From Enhydrobacter sp. (GTDB lineage: Bacteria > Pseudomonadota > Alphaproteobacteria > Reyranellales > Reyranellaceae), in the NCBI RefSeq assembly GCF_030246845.1, contig NZ_CP126889.1, positions 3,777,001 through 3,841,000 on the forward strand: a DNA stretch of 64,000 nt. The letters are read 5' to 3'. Below are positions 8,626 to 17,875 of this stretch, piece after piece. The notes beneath the pieces were generated by a model. It saw only the letters and a list, made by a program, of their open reading frames with translations. It was not told the origin of the DNA and ran no database searches. Each line of letters opens with the position of its first letter. Position 1 is the stretch's first letter. The position numbers and the translations under genes are program-made.

Positions 8626-9464
8626 CCCGCTGCTCCGAAGCTCAGCTTGTCCAATTCGCGCCAGGTGAATGCCTCGTCACCGACAAGGAGCGTCACCGCG
8701 CCGAGCCCCCGCGTCGGCCCGTCGCCGCCAACCTGCTGCCAGTCGGTGGCGCGACCCAGGCGCAAGGCGTCCGTCAGTGCCGCCGCTTCGATCGCGACCG
8801 GCGGATAGATCGTCGGCAGATAGACATCGCCCTCCGGGCCGTCGGTGATCCGCATCGTCGCCCGGCGCCAGAAGAGGTCGCGCGGCCGTTTCATCCGGTG
8901 AAGCTCGAGCTCTGTCACCCGCTCCGGAGCAATCCAGAAATACTTGCCCGTCGTGGTGATGACCTCGAGGCAAGTCGCCAGCAGATCGTCGGCGTCGCGC
9001 AGGTCGTCGAACGTCCGGTCGCCGACGCGGCCGCTGGGATGGACCCGCGCCTCCTCGGCCTGGGCGGCGAGTTTCCCGGCCTCGCCCGTGGCGCCGTTGC
9101 GCAGCGCCACCACCGCGGCCAGAGCCAGGCGATGGGCGGCGGTGGGCTCGCCCACGAACTCCGGCACCCGACCGTCGCTGAACAATTGTCGCCGTGCGGT
9201 CTCACCGCGCAACAACTGACGGAACTCGGCGGCGGCCAGAGCGGCCGTCGGATCGAGCTCGGCGCAGGCATCGAGGACGACGTCGGCGCGTTCGAGATTG
9301 CCGGCAAAAAGCAGCAGCTCGGCCAGGAGGATTCGCGCGCCGAGATCCGCCGGCGCCTGGCGCACGGCTGCAGTCGCGGCCGCCAGCGCGTTGGCCAGAT
9401 TGCCTTCCCGGAACAGACGACCTGCTTCGGCGGCGTGTTGCGCCTGGGGGGGCGAATGCGACAT
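8622..9464 (-). CDS. tagJ: T6SS accessory protein TagJ / ImpE
   Basis: 280 aa. The N-terminal half is TPR-like (AGRLFREGNLANALAAATAA, AELLLFAGNLERADVVLDA). The C-terminal half is the ImpE domain with GDRTFDDLRDADDLLA, GKYFWI.PERV.ELELH and PRDLFWRRA, then DVYLPTIYP. TagJ proteins bind the TssB N-terminus and tune sheath handling by ClpV. The ATG at 9464 is preceded by a strong GAGGAGG five bases upstream, which decides it over an in-frame start at 9704 lying within the next gene. It overlaps tssE by 4 nt. Confidence 0.88.
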   Translation of the reverse strand: MSHSPPQAQHAAEAGRLFREGNLANALAAATAAVRQAPADLGARILLAELLLFAGNLERADVVLDACAELDPTAALAAAEFRQLLRGETARRQLFSDGRVPEFVGEPTAAHRLALAAVVALRNGATGEAGKLAAQAEEARVHPSGRVGDRTFDDLRDADDLLATCLEVITTTGKYFWIAPERVTELELHRMKRPRDLFWRRATMRITDGPEGDVYLPTIYPPVAIEAAALTDALRLGRATDWQQVGGDGPTRGLGAVTLLVGDEAFTWRELDKLSFGAAG

Positions 9465-9507
9465 CGATCCTCCTCGCGGCGGCATTGCCGGCCACCTGCG
9501 CGTTTGG

Positions 9508-11097
9508 TCAACCGGCGGGCGCCGCGAACTCGGTGACAAGGTGGAAAGTGGCGGCGACATCGTCGAGCTGGTAATGCGGCCGCAGGTGCATGGTGCAACC
9601 GAAAACGCCGGGCTTGCCCGGTCGCTCGGACACCTGCACGGCGCCCTCGACCAAGGGGAAGCGCGCCCGCAGATCGCCCGTGCTGTTGACGTTGGCATCG
9701 ACATAGTCCTGCAGCCACCGATTGAGCTGCCGTTCGATCTCGTCGGCGGTGCGGAAGGCTCCCACCATGTCCCGGCCCATCACCTTGAGAAGATGCGCGA
9801 AACGGGCAGCGCAGAGCATGGCGTTGATCTGCGCCGAGAGGCGAGCATTCGCCTCGGCCGTGGCGGCGGAGGGGCCGGCATAGCTCGCCGGCGTCTGCAT
9901 GCTGCGCGCGGCGCCGAACACCAGCTCAGACCCGAACGGCAGGACGCCGACCGGCATCAGGCCGGCCTCGACGAGCGCGTGCTCGTGTTGGTGGCTGAAT
10001 TGGTACTCGACGGGCCGACGTGGCCAGGCAAGGGGAGGTCCGCTGGCGAAAGGCTCGACGGCAAGGCGGGTGACGAGTCCGCCGCCGACCCGGTCGATCT
10101 CCACGCCGCGCACATCGGCCGGCCAGCCGTTGTCGGCAAAGGCGCGAACCGCGCAGGCGGCAAAGGCATAGGCGGCACTCATCCAGACGCGCGTATCCGG
10201 GGCGGCGCCGTGCTCGCGGTAGCGGAAGCCGTCCAGGCGTCCGGGATCGTCGCTCCATGGGGCGCGTGCCAAGAGGCGCGGCAGGGTGACGGCGATGAAG
10301 CGCATGTCGGCGCGTCCTGCGAGGTTGCGCCAGCGCATGTGATCGGGGCCGCTCAGCGGCGCGACGATGTCCCGCACGCCGTCGAGATCGGCGAATGCGT
10401 CGACCTCCAGCACGGCCGGGTCAAGCGAGAGCACGACCGGCATGAAGGCCGCGGCAGCGATCGCCGAGAGCTGCCCGAGGGCACCGACGTCGTCGGTCGT
10501 CCCTCCCGGCGACACGCGATGGCGAACCGCGTGGTCGATCACCATCAGGCCATACGGTTCGCCCCCGGGCATCCCGAACTCGTCTTCGTAGATCCGGCGG
10601 AAGGTGACGCTTTGGTCGAATTCCAGCGCCCGTTCGAGGTCGCGGCACAGCTCGGTCCAGGAGACGGGCAGCAGCCGCACCTTTATGCGACGTCCCGGCT
10701 CGACGCCAGAGATCAGCCAGGCAAGCCCACGCCAACGTCCTTCCAAGGCGAGGAAGCGGGGAGCATGCAGCACGGCGTCGAGTTGCTCGCCCAGGGCTGC
10801 ATCGATGTTGGCGATGTCGCGGTCGAGGGCTGCCCGCAACGCGCCCGTCGTGAGCAGTCCTGCGAGGTCCTCGCCGAACCACGCCCGCAATCCGTCGGCC
10901 GCGTCGAGACCGCCATGCAGGAATGCCGCCAGCTCACCAGCCGCGGCGGCGTGCCGGTCGCCGAAAAATTGGCCTGACAAGACCGCTTCGCGCAACGGTC
11001 GGCCCGGCCGGAGCGACGGCGCGTGCGGCAAGGCGCCCGGCGTCGCGAGGGGAGCTGCCGGTGCCGCCGGCTCCGCTGTCGTCGCTCGATCGCCCAT
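9508..11097 (-). CDS. Second TssC-like sheath family protein (ImpD type, EvpB family)
   Basis: 529 aa, a divergent paralogue of the TssC at 11152. Shared blocks are LHAPRFLALEGRWRGLAWL, ALEFDQS.TFRRIYEDEFG and PGGEPYGLMVIDH, then RFAHLLKVMGRDMVG and LNRWLQDYVDAN. An Ala/Pro-rich N-terminal extension of about 35 residues and an altered mid-region set it apart. In imp-type loci (Rhizobium order impB-C-D-E-F-G-H) such a second EvpB-family gene sits exactly here. Whether it enters the sheath or caps it is not known to me. It starts 54 nt after tssC ends. Confidence 0.85.
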   Translation of the reverse strand: MGDRATTAEPAAPAAPLATPGALPHAPSLRPGRPLREAVLSGQFFGDRHAAAAGELAAFLHGGLDAADGLRAWFGEDLAGLLTTGALRAALDRDIANIDAALGEQLDAVLHAPRFLALEGRWRGLAWLISGVEPGRRIKVRLLPVSWTELCRDLERALEFDQSVTFRRIYEDEFGMPGGEPYGLMVIDHAVRHRVSPGGTTDDVGALGQLSAIAAAAFMPVVLSLDPAVLEVDAFADLDGVRDIVAPLSGPDHMRWRNLAGRADMRFIAVTLPRLLARAPWSDDPGRLDGFRYREHGAAPDTRVWMSAAYAFAACAVRAFADNGWPADVRGVEIDRVGGGLVTRLAVEPFASGPPLAWPRRPVEYQFSHQHEHALVEAGLMPVGVLPFGSELVFGAARSMQTPASYAGPSAATAEANARLSAQINAMLCAARFAHLLKVMGRDMVGAFRTADEIERQLNRWLQDYVDANVNSTGDLRARFPLVEGAVQVSERPGKPGVFGCTMHLRPHYQLDDVAATFHLVTEFAAPAG

Positions 11098-11151
11098 GGT
11101 GTCGCCAGTCGCGCTCGGTGAGGGCGGAGTGCCGGCCAGCAGCCCGGGCCC

Positions 11152-12642
11152 TCAGGACAGTTGAGGGATGCTCGCCACCATCCGCAGGCTCGTGGTCAGC
11201 TCTTCCATCTGCAGCCAGGGCCGCAGATAAGCGACGGCGTTGTACGATCCGGGCTTGCCGGGGATTGCCTTGACCTCGACCTTCGCCTCGCGCAACGGGA
11301 AGCGGGCTTTCATGTCCTCGCCGGCATCCTCGTTGGGATTGACGTAGTTCTGGATCCAGCGGTTGAGCCAGGTCTCGACGTTGCCGGCCTCCATGAAGCT
11401 GCCGATCTTGTCGCGCGCCATCACCTTCAGGTAATGCGCGAAGCGGCTGCTCGCCATGATGTAGGGAAGCCGCGCGGAAATGGCGGCGTTGGCCGTAGCC
11501 TCGGGGCGGTCGTACTTCTTCGGCTTCTGCACGGTCTGGCCGCCGAAGAACACCGCATAGTCCGTATTCTTGTAGTGGCAGAGCGGCAGGAAGCCTTGGT
11601 TGGACAGCTCGAACTCGCGCCGGTCGGTGATGCCGATCTCGGTCGGGCATTTCGTGTCGATGTCGCCGTCGTCCGAGGTGAAGGTATGGGTCGGCAGGTT
11701 CTCGACCTTGCCGCCGGCCTCGGCGCCGCGGATGGAGGTGCAGAAGCCGTAGCGCGCGAAGGCGTCGGTCAGCCGTGCGCCCATGACATAAGCGGCGTTG
11801 GACCAGCAGTAGGAATCGTGCTCCATCGGCCGTCCCTTGCCGTCCGGCCCGACCGGGGCTTCCTCGTAGCCGAACTCCTCGACCGGCTTGGTGGCCTTGC
11901 CGTAGGGAAGACGCGCGATGACGCGCGGCATGACCAGGCTGACGAAGCGGGCGTCTTCGCTGTCGCGGAAGCTGCGCCACTTGGCGAACTCGGCCGTATC
12001 GAAGATCTTGGCAAGATCACGCGGCTTGGAGAGCTCGGTCCACGAATCGAAGCCAAACAGGCCGGCGGCCGCCGCCGTCACGAACGGGGCGAACGCACCG
12101 GCAGCGATGTTGGACATCAGCCGCAAGGTCTCGAGGTCGTCGGGATGGTTCGTCCATTCGTAGTCACCGATCAGCGCGCCGTAGGGCTCGCCGCCGGGCG
12201 TTCCGAACTCGTTCTCGTAGATCTTCTTGAAGAGCTGGCTCTGGTCGAACTCGATGGCCCGGCTGAGGTCGCGCCCCAGCTCGCGTTTGCTGATATTCAG
12301 GACGCGCAGCTTGAGCGACGTGCCGGTCTCGGAGTTCTGCACCAGGTAGTGCAGGCCGCGCCAACTGCCCTCCAGCTTGAGGAACTTGGGGTCGTGCATG
12401 ATCGCGTTGAGCTGCGCCGACATCCTGGCGTCGATCACGGTGATTGCCTTGTCGATCGTGCGCGTCAGATTCCGATCGAAGGTGACGGTACCGGCCAGCG
12501 CCTGCTCGACAAGGGTCTTGACGAGCTCCTGGGCGCGGTCGGGCTGCGTCTGCTTGGTGTTGGAGATGATCTGGTCGAGCAGACCCGGCGCCGCCTCGGT
12601 CGTCGTCGCGGCGGTATCTGACTGTCGGACGCTCTCAGCCAT
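11152..12642 (-). CDS. tssC: Type VI secretion contractile sheath large subunit TssC (ImpC/VipB)
   Basis: 496 aa; with TssB builds the contractile sheath that fires the Hcp tube. Strong family sequence: IMHDPKFLKLEGSWRGLHYL, SKRELGRDLSRAIEFDQSQL, EFGTPGGEPYGALIGDYEW, FAHYLKVMARDKIGSFM and the C-terminal WLNRWIQNYV. The ending PLREAKVEVKAIPGKPGSY... is also typical. It starts 3 nt downstream of the tssB stop, so both subunits are made from one message in the usual order. Confidence 0.96.
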   Translation of the reverse strand: MAESVRQSDTAATTTEAAPGLLDQIISNTKQTQPDRAQELVKTLVEQALAGTVTFDRNLTRTIDKAITVIDARMSAQLNAIMHDPKFLKLEGSWRGLHYLVQNSETGTSLKLRVLNISKRELGRDLSRAIEFDQSQLFKKIYENEFGTPGGEPYGALIGDYEWTNHPDDLETLRLMSNIAAGAFAPFVTAAAAGLFGFDSWTELSKPRDLAKIFDTAEFAKWRSFRDSEDARFVSLVMPRVIARLPYGKATKPVEEFGYEEAPVGPDGKGRPMEHDSYCWSNAAYVMGARLTDAFARYGFCTSIRGAEAGGKVENLPTHTFTSDDGDIDTKCPTEIGITDRREFELSNQGFLPLCHYKNTDYAVFFGGQTVQKPKKYDRPEATANAAISARLPYIMASSRFAHYLKVMARDKIGSFMEAGNVETWLNRWIQNYVNPNEDAGEDMKARFPLREAKVEVKAIPGKPGSYNAVAYLRPWLQMEELTTSLRMVASIPQLS

Positions 12643-12645
12643 GGG

Positions 12646-13155
12646 TTAGCCCTCCGTCTTCTTGATGCCGAGTTCGCCCGACAACGACTTGAGGTCATCC
12701 TGCGAGCGCAGCACCTGCTCCAGCAGGTTCTCGAGTTCCTGGGATCGATCAGCCTTGCTCATGAGGTCGCGCAGCTTCTCGCGGGTTTGCAGCAGGGCGG
12801 CAAGGGCCGGAACCTGCGCGACGACGCGCGCCGGGTCGAAGTCGTCCATCGAGGTGAACTTGAGGTCGACGGCCATTTGGGTGCCATCGTCGGCGAGCTT
12901 GTTGTCGACCTTGAGTTTCAGGCCGGGCGCCATGCTCGCCATCACCTCGTTGAAGTTGTCGCGGTCGATTTGCGTGAATTTGCGATCCGCGAGCGGCTTC
13001 AGCGGTGTCGTGGGATCGCCCGAGAAGTCCCCCATGACGCCGACAACGAACGGCAGCTCGCGCTGGATCTGGGCGCCCTCGGTCTCGACGTCGTAAGTGA
13101 TGTGAACTCGGGGCTTGCGCACACGATTCAACTTATCGTGGATGCTGGAACTCAT
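12646..13155 (-). CDS. tssB: Type VI secretion contractile sheath small subunit TssB (ImpB/VipA)
   Basis: 169 aa. It opens with SSIHDKLNRVRKPRVHITYD and has the family core ELPFVVGVMGDFSGDP, then KFTQIDRDNFNEVMASM and LKFTSMDDFDPARVV. The C-terminal helix (LEQVLRSQDDL) is where ClpV would engage during sheath disassembly. First gene of the long minus-strand operon that runs to the PAAR gene. It diverges from tssA across 13156-13375. Confidence 0.95.
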   Translation of the reverse strand: MSSSIHDKLNRVRKPRVHITYDVETEGAQIQRELPFVVGVMGDFSGDPTTPLKPLADRKFTQIDRDNFNEVMASMAPGLKLKVDNKLADDGTQMAVDLKFTSMDDFDPARVVAQVPALAALLQTREKLRDLMSKADRSQELENLLEQVLRSQDDLKSLSGELGIKKTEG

Positions 13156-13272
13156 GGCACAGACCCTCCCTTATGCAGGCTACTATGGCCGACCGACCTC
13201 GTCCACGGGCCGAGCGTGCAACCTGCGGGTGAGATCGAAGCAAAAATCCTTGTCGTACGCTACGCAAATAGT

Positions 13273-13332
13273 CCGCCGCGTTGCCTAACCCCCCAAAGGT
13301 GTTCTGACGCCTTTGACACTGCAACGCGGCGG
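13273..13332. promoter_or_regulatory. Nested inverted repeat in the divergent tssB/tssA control region
   Basis: The outer arms CCGCCGCGTTGC (13273-13284) and GCAACGCGGCGG (13321-13332) are perfect 12-bp inverted repeats. Inside them CAAAGG (13294-13299) and CCTTTG (13310-13315) form a second, 6-bp pair. The structure sits between two divergent T6SS operons, so it could be a dimeric regulator site, a cruciform, or an RNA hairpin in the tssA leader. No clear -35/-10 pair could be assigned with confidence. Confidence 0.6.
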
Positions 13333-13375
13333 CATGAACTATATCATAGCGCATCAGCTTGCGGGTGGCTTCAGA

Positions 13376-14476
13376 ATGATTCCGGAACTCGAGAAGGCCG
13401 ATTTCGAGACGATCCTGGCGCCGCTGCCCGGCGACCAGCCGACCGGCGTCGATCTCCGGCAGGACTACGCGCCCACGTCGATCTACTTCCGCCTGCGCGA
13501 CGCTCGCGCCGCGGCACGCGAGGCCGAACGCCAGGCCGAGACGCAGGGCGACGAAGGTGTGACGGCGCTCTGGCGTCCGGTAGCGACGCTCGCGACCGAG
13601 GCCCTGAAGTCGACCTCCAAGGATCTCGAGGTGGCGACCTGGCTCACGGAAGCATTGGTGCGGATCGCCGGCCTGCGCGGGTTGATGGCGGGAGCGGCGG
13701 TGATTGGCGGGCTTGCCGAACGCCACTGGGACGGGCTGTTCCCGATGCCGGACGAGCAGGGCCTGGAGACCCGGCTCGCCGCCGTCGCGGGCCTTTCGGG
13801 CCAGGGGGCCGACGGCACCCTGATGCAGCCCTTGCGCAAGTCTGTCCTGTTCCACCGGCCCGACGGCTCGCCGTTCAGTCTCTGGCAGTATCAGGCGACG
13901 CTCGACCTCTCGGCCATCAGCGATCCGGCGCGGCGCGCCCAGCGGCTCGAGGCGGGCGTCGTGCCGTTCGAGGAAGTGGAGAAGGAGGCGCGCCTGGCCG
14001 GTGACGCTCATTGGTCGGCGCAACGCGACATGGCGGTCGAGGCCATGGCCGCCTGGAGGGAGATGGAACGTGTGCTCGACGACAAGGCAGGTCCGGACAG
14101 CCCCTCGGGCAATCGGGTGCGCGAGCTTCTGGAGCGCGTGCTCGAAATCAGCAGCCGGTTCGCACCGCAAGGTCCAGCGCCCGCCGTCGAGACGACGAGC
14201 GACAGCGCGCCGGCGGCCGGCAACGGGGCTGCTGCGATGACGGCGCCGGCGGCCATAGCCGGACGGGAGCAGGCGTTGCGACAGCTCGCCGAGGTCGCGG
14301 CGTGGTTCAAGGTCAACGAGCCGAACTCGCCGATCGGATTCACCCTGGACGAGGCAGCGCGCCGGGCGAGGCTCGCCTGGCCGGATTTGGTCGCGGAGCT
14401 GGTCTCCGACGAGACCGCCCGTCAGGCGTTGCTGACGAGCGCGGGCATGAAGCGCCCCGACGAGCAGCAGCAATAG
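13376..14476 (+). CDS. tssA: Type VI secretion system protein TssA (ImpA)
   Basis: About 366 aa. The N-terminal ImpA domain shows LEKADFETILAPLPGDQPTG, DLRQDY, then LATEALKSTSKDLEVATWLTEAL and the family run GLRGLMAGAAVIGGLAERHWDGLFP. The C-terminal part (residues about 270-366) is helical, with a Pro/Ala-rich linker before it. TssA caps the growing sheath tip or baseplate. Starts at 13313 or 13334 are in frame but lie within or beside the palindrome; MIPELEKADFE at 13376 matches the family start best. Convergent with hcp. Confidence 0.9.
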   Translation: MIPELEKADFETILAPLPGDQPTGVDLRQDYAPTSIYFRLRDARAAAREAERQAETQGDEGVTALWRPVATLATEALKSTSKDLEVATWLTEALVRIAGLRGLMAGAAVIGGLAERHWDGLFPMPDEQGLETRLAAVAGLSGQGADGTLMQPLRKSVLFHRPDGSPFSLWQYQATLDLSAISDPARRAQRLEAGVVPFEEVEKEARLAGDAHWSAQRDMAVEAMAAWREMERVLDDKAGPDSPSGNRVRELLERVLEISSRFAPQGPAPAVETTSDSAPAAGNGAAAMTAPAAIAGREQALRQLAEVAAWFKVNEPNSPIGFTLDEAARRARLAWPDLVAELVSDETARQALLTSAGMKRPDEQQQ

Positions 14477-14501
14477 CCGGCAGCGGTGCACCGCCGCCGG
14501 C
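14476..14501. terminator. GC-rich inverted repeat between convergent tssA and hcp
   Basis: GCCGGCAGCGGTG and CACCGCCGCCGGC are inverted repeats with one mismatch and almost no loop. They begin at the last base of the tssA stop codon and end 3 nt before the hcp stop. A bidirectional transcription stop is the natural reading. There is no U-tract, so Rho-independent function is uncertain. Confidence 0.4.
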
Positions 14502-14504
14502 AGC

Positions 14505-14981
14505 TCAGCTCGTCTTCATCGCCAGCAGGTCGTAGCTGACGACATCGCCCTTCTTGATCTGGCCCGAGATGTCGAGCGGCGTCGGCGTCACCATGATGTT
14601 GGTGAAGTTCAACGAGAGGCTTTCCGTCGGATTATCGCCGCCCGAACTCAGGGAATAGCCGCTGATCCCGCAATCCTTGAGCTCGAAGGTCAGGAATGTC
14701 TCGACCTTGTTCTTGGTGGTCGTGGTCATCTTGATCTCGACCTTGGTGTCGAAGTTCCCGGCTACCGAGTCCTGGTAGAGCTTGGCGGACGAGGTGTCGA
14801 ACGTCTTGGTGACGACGATCTCGCTGATGCTCGGGGCCGAACTCTCGCGCGTGGCACCGCCGGCGCCGCTGCTGACCCCTCGTCCCACTCCGAATTGAAA
14901 CGAGTGCAGCTCGATCCAGTTCTTGAACCCTTCCGTCGTTACGCTGCCATTGATGGAACCGAATTTCATGTAGATCGCCAC
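14505..14981 (-). CDS. hcp: Hcp family type VI secretion tube protein (TssD)
   Basis: 158 aa. Hexameric ring protein that stacks into the inner tube and carries effectors. Family features: AIYMKFGSINGSVTTEGFKN, WIELHSFQFGVGRG, PSISEIVVTKTFDTSS, then the beta-rich tail with ISGYSLSSGGDNPTESLSLNFT. No C-terminal fusion domain. It begins 35 nt downstream of clpV on the same strand, so it is probably the second gene of a clpV-hcp unit, with hcp-specific control possible. Confidence 0.95.
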   Translation of the reverse strand: MAIYMKFGSINGSVTTEGFKNWIELHSFQFGVGRGVSSGAGGATRESSAPSISEIVVTKTFDTSSAKLYQDSVAGNFDTKVEIKMTTTTKNKVETFLTFELKDCGISGYSLSSGGDNPTESLSLNFTNIMVTPTPLDISGQIKKGDVVSYDLLAMKTS

Positions 14982-15016
14982 GGCCAGCCTCCAGCTTCAG
15001 AAGCGTTTAGACACTA

Positions 15017-17692
15017 TCAACAACTTTGCGGTCTGTTAATGGTGAAGAAGAACAACCCATCCGGCTTGACTGCGGCATGGACGCTGCGGATCGCTTCGCC
15101 GTCGGCCAGGCGGGCGAGCACTTCCGCCGACAGCTCGGGCAGCAGGGTGCGCGTCAGGATGTTCTCGACATTGCGCGCCCCCGAGCTGCCTTCGGTGCAG
15201 CGCGCCGCGATCCGGTCGACCAGCTCCGGTGCCCAATCGAACGTCGCGCGGTAGGTGTCGAGGACACGCGTGCGAATCCGCTCGAGCTGCATGGCCACGA
15301 TCTGGCGAATTATTGCATCGGGAAGGGGAAAATAGGGCACCAGCGTCACCCGCCCGAGGAAGGCGGGCTTGAAGAACTTCGTCAGCTCGGGCCGCAGCGC
15401 CTCGGCCAGGCCAGCGGCGTCCGGGGCGGTCTCGGGATCGGCGAACAGCTTGGTGATGAGATCCGTGCCCGCGTTGCTCGTCATGATGAGGACGGTGTTC
15501 TTGAAATCGATGTCGCGGCCCTCGCCGTCCTTCATGTTGCCCTTGTCGAACACCGAGTAGAACACGTCCTGGACGCCGGGATGGGCTTTTTCCATCTCGT
15601 CCAGCAACACCACGCTGTAGGGCCGTCGCCGGACCGCCTCGGTCAGGACGCCGCCTTCGCCGTAGCCGACATAGCCCGGAGGGCTGCCCATCAGCAGGCT
15701 GACTTTGTGCTCCTCCTTGAACTCCGCCATGTTGATCGTGGTGACGTTCTGCTCGCCGCCGTAGAGGAGCTGGGCGAGGGTGAGCGCGGTTTCCGTCTTG
15801 CCCACGCCGGACGTGCCGACCAGCAGGAAGACGCCGATTGGCCGGCGGGCATCGGTCAGGCCCGCCCGGCTGGTGCGGATCGCCTGCGCGATGGCCTCCA
15901 TGGCATGGCTCTGGCCGATGACGCGGCGTTCCATGGCCTCGCGCAGATTGAGCACGGTGCGGATCTCATCGGCCTGCATGCGGCGGGCCGGGATTCCCGT
16001 CCAGCCTTCGACGATCTCGGCGATCGCCTGGCCGTCGACCACCGGAAAGATGAGCGGCTGCTCGCCCTGCAGCGCGCGCAGGCGCGTCGAGAGCGCGGCG
16101 AGCTTTGCGCGTTCGGCCTTGCCGTCGATGGGCGCGGCGCCGTCGCCGCCTCCGGATGCGGCGGCGTCGATGGCGCGCCGTACCGCGTCGAGCTCGGCGA
16201 CGACGGCGCGTTCGGTCTCCCAGCGCTTTTGCAGGCCGGTCAGTTCCTCGGCCGTGCGTGCCCGCTCGGCGGTCAGTGCCTCGCGCCGCGCGGCGAGGTC
16301 GGCGCCCTCCGAGATCTCGCGCTCGACGATCTTCAGTTCGGCGTCGAGCAGGCCGATGCGGCGCTGGCGGTCCTCGATCGGCGCCGGAACCGCATTCTGG
16401 CTCATCGCCACGCGGGCGCAGGCGGTGTCGATCAGGCTGACCGCCTTGTCCGGCAACTGGCGCGCGGGAATGTAGCGGGCCGACAGCCGCACCGCCTCGC
16501 TGACCGCCTCGTCGAGGATGCGCACTTTGTGGTGAAGCTCGAGCGTCGGCACGAGGCCCCGGATCATGGCGGTCGCCATCTTCTCGGTGGGTTCCTCGAT
16601 CTTGACCGGCTGGAAGCGGCGGGTGAGTGCGGCGTCCTTCTCGAAGTACTTCTTGTACTCGGCCCAGGTCGTCGCGGCGATGGTGCGCAGCTCGCCGCGG
16701 GCGAGGGCTGGCTTCAGGAGATTGGCGGCGTCGTTCTGGCCGGCCGCGCCGCCGGCGCCGATCAGCGTGTGCGCCTCGTCGATGAACAGGACGATCGGCT
16801 TGGCGCTCGCCCTGGTCTCCTCGATCACCGACTTCAGCCGATTCTCGAATTCTCCCTTCACGCCGGCACCGGCCTGCAGCAGGCCGAGATCGAGCGTGCG
16901 CAAGGTCACGTCGCGCAGCGCCGGCGGCACATCGCCTTCGGCGATGCGCAAGGCGAGCCCTTCGACGACGGCGGTCTTGCCGACGCCCGCCTCGCCGGTG
17001 AGGATCGGATTGTTCTGCCGGCGACGGGTGAGGATGTCGACCATCTGCCGGATCTCGAAGTCGCGACCGACGATCGGGTCGATCTTGCCGCCTCTGGCCT
17101 GGGCAGTGAGGTCGATCGTGAACTGGTCCAGGGCGGCAGAGCCGCCCGGCCGGGCTTCTCCTCCGCCGGTGGCCGCCGCTTCCGAACCGACCGCCTGGCT
17201 CGTGGCCTGCGCCGCCTCGGCCGTATTGGCGCAAAGCGCGAGGTAGTCGGCCTTCAGAGCGTCGGGCGGAATGCGCGCAAGATGGGCCGACGACTCCCGT
17301 GCGCGGCGGGCCAGCATCTCGTCGGCCAGCAAGGCCCAGAGCAGATGGCCCGACCGCACGCGGCTCGCGCCTTGCTCGACCGAGGCCAGCAGCCAGGCTT
17401 CCTTGACGATGTCCACGATGTCGGGCGAGAGCGCGGGCGCCCGCGCGTTGCCGGTCTTGAGGCGATCGAGCGACCGGTTGAGGTCGGCCAGCAGGCGGGC
17501 CGGCTCGATCTCCCACTTGCGCAGGATGGCGGCGATGTCGGTGTCGGGGCGATCGAGCAGGCCGATCAGAAGATGCTCGATCTCGACATTGTAGTGGGTC
17601 CGCAGCGAGGTGATCCCGGCCGCTGCTTCCAGGGCGCGACGGCAGACGTCGTTCAAACGTCCGATCAGCGGCTTCAGCTCTATCGCGCGCAC
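15017..17692 (-). CDS. clpV: Type VI secretion ATPase ClpV (TssH)
   Basis: About 891 aa AAA+ unfoldase that recycles the contracted TssB/C sheath. The Clp N domain (LKPLIGRLNDVCRRALEAAA, VEIEHLLIGLLD) is followed by AAA-1 with Walker A GEAGVGKT near residue 230 and Walker B VLFIDEAH. A middle coiled region comes next, then AAA-2 with GTSGVGKTET near residue 620, Walker B VVLLDEMEKAHP and sensor IMTSNAGTD. A TTG at 17767 would add 25 residues without a ribosome site. The GTG at 17692 matches the family start and has GGAGG about 12 nt upstream, so it is preferred. Confidence 0.94.
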   Translation of the reverse strand: MRAIELKPLIGRLNDVCRRALEAAAGITSLRTHYNVEIEHLLIGLLDRPDTDIAAILRKWEIEPARLLADLNRSLDRLKTGNARAPALSPDIVDIVKEAWLLASVEQGASRVRSGHLLWALLADEMLARRARESSAHLARIPPDALKADYLALCANTAEAAQATSQAVGSEAAATGGGEARPGGSAALDQFTIDLTAQARGGKIDPIVGRDFEIRQMVDILTRRRQNNPILTGEAGVGKTAVVEGLALRIAEGDVPPALRDVTLRTLDLGLLQAGAGVKGEFENRLKSVIEETRASAKPIVLFIDEAHTLIGAGGAAGQNDAANLLKPALARGELRTIAATTWAEYKKYFEKDAALTRRFQPVKIEEPTEKMATAMIRGLVPTLELHHKVRILDEAVSEAVRLSARYIPARQLPDKAVSLIDTACARVAMSQNAVPAPIEDRQRRIGLLDAELKIVEREISEGADLAARREALTAERARTAEELTGLQKRWETERAVVAELDAVRRAIDAAASGGGDGAAPIDGKAERAKLAALSTRLRALQGEQPLIFPVVDGQAIAEIVEGWTGIPARRMQADEIRTVLNLREAMERRVIGQSHAMEAIAQAIRTSRAGLTDARRPIGVFLLVGTSGVGKTETALTLAQLLYGGEQNVTTINMAEFKEEHKVSLLMGSPPGYVGYGEGGVLTEAVRRRPYSVVLLDEMEKAHPGVQDVFYSVFDKGNMKDGEGRDIDFKNTVLIMTSNAGTDLITKLFADPETAPDAAGLAEALRPELTKFFKPAFLGRVTLVPYFPLPDAIIRQIVAMQLERIRTRVLDTYRATFDWAPELVDRIAARCTEGSSGARNVENILTRTLLPELSAEVLARLADGEAIRSVHAAVKPDGLFFFTINRPQSC

Positions 17693-17875
17693 GTAGTTCT
17701 TGATGCCTCCGAGGGCGGCGCACCGGCTCCCCGCTGAACTATCCTGCAACGTCCGTGCGGTCGACAAGAGGAATCGGCTGTTCCATCGAGCTCCAGCGTC
17801 GATCTTGACCCTTTTTCAAGGCGCAACATGAGGTAGAATCGGCGGCAGCGTCCCTTCGATACACGAGACCGGTGC

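Noticed and set aside
15026..17737. 903-aa plus-strand frame opposite clpV
   Set aside because: Antisense to a complete ClpV; no domain recognisable.
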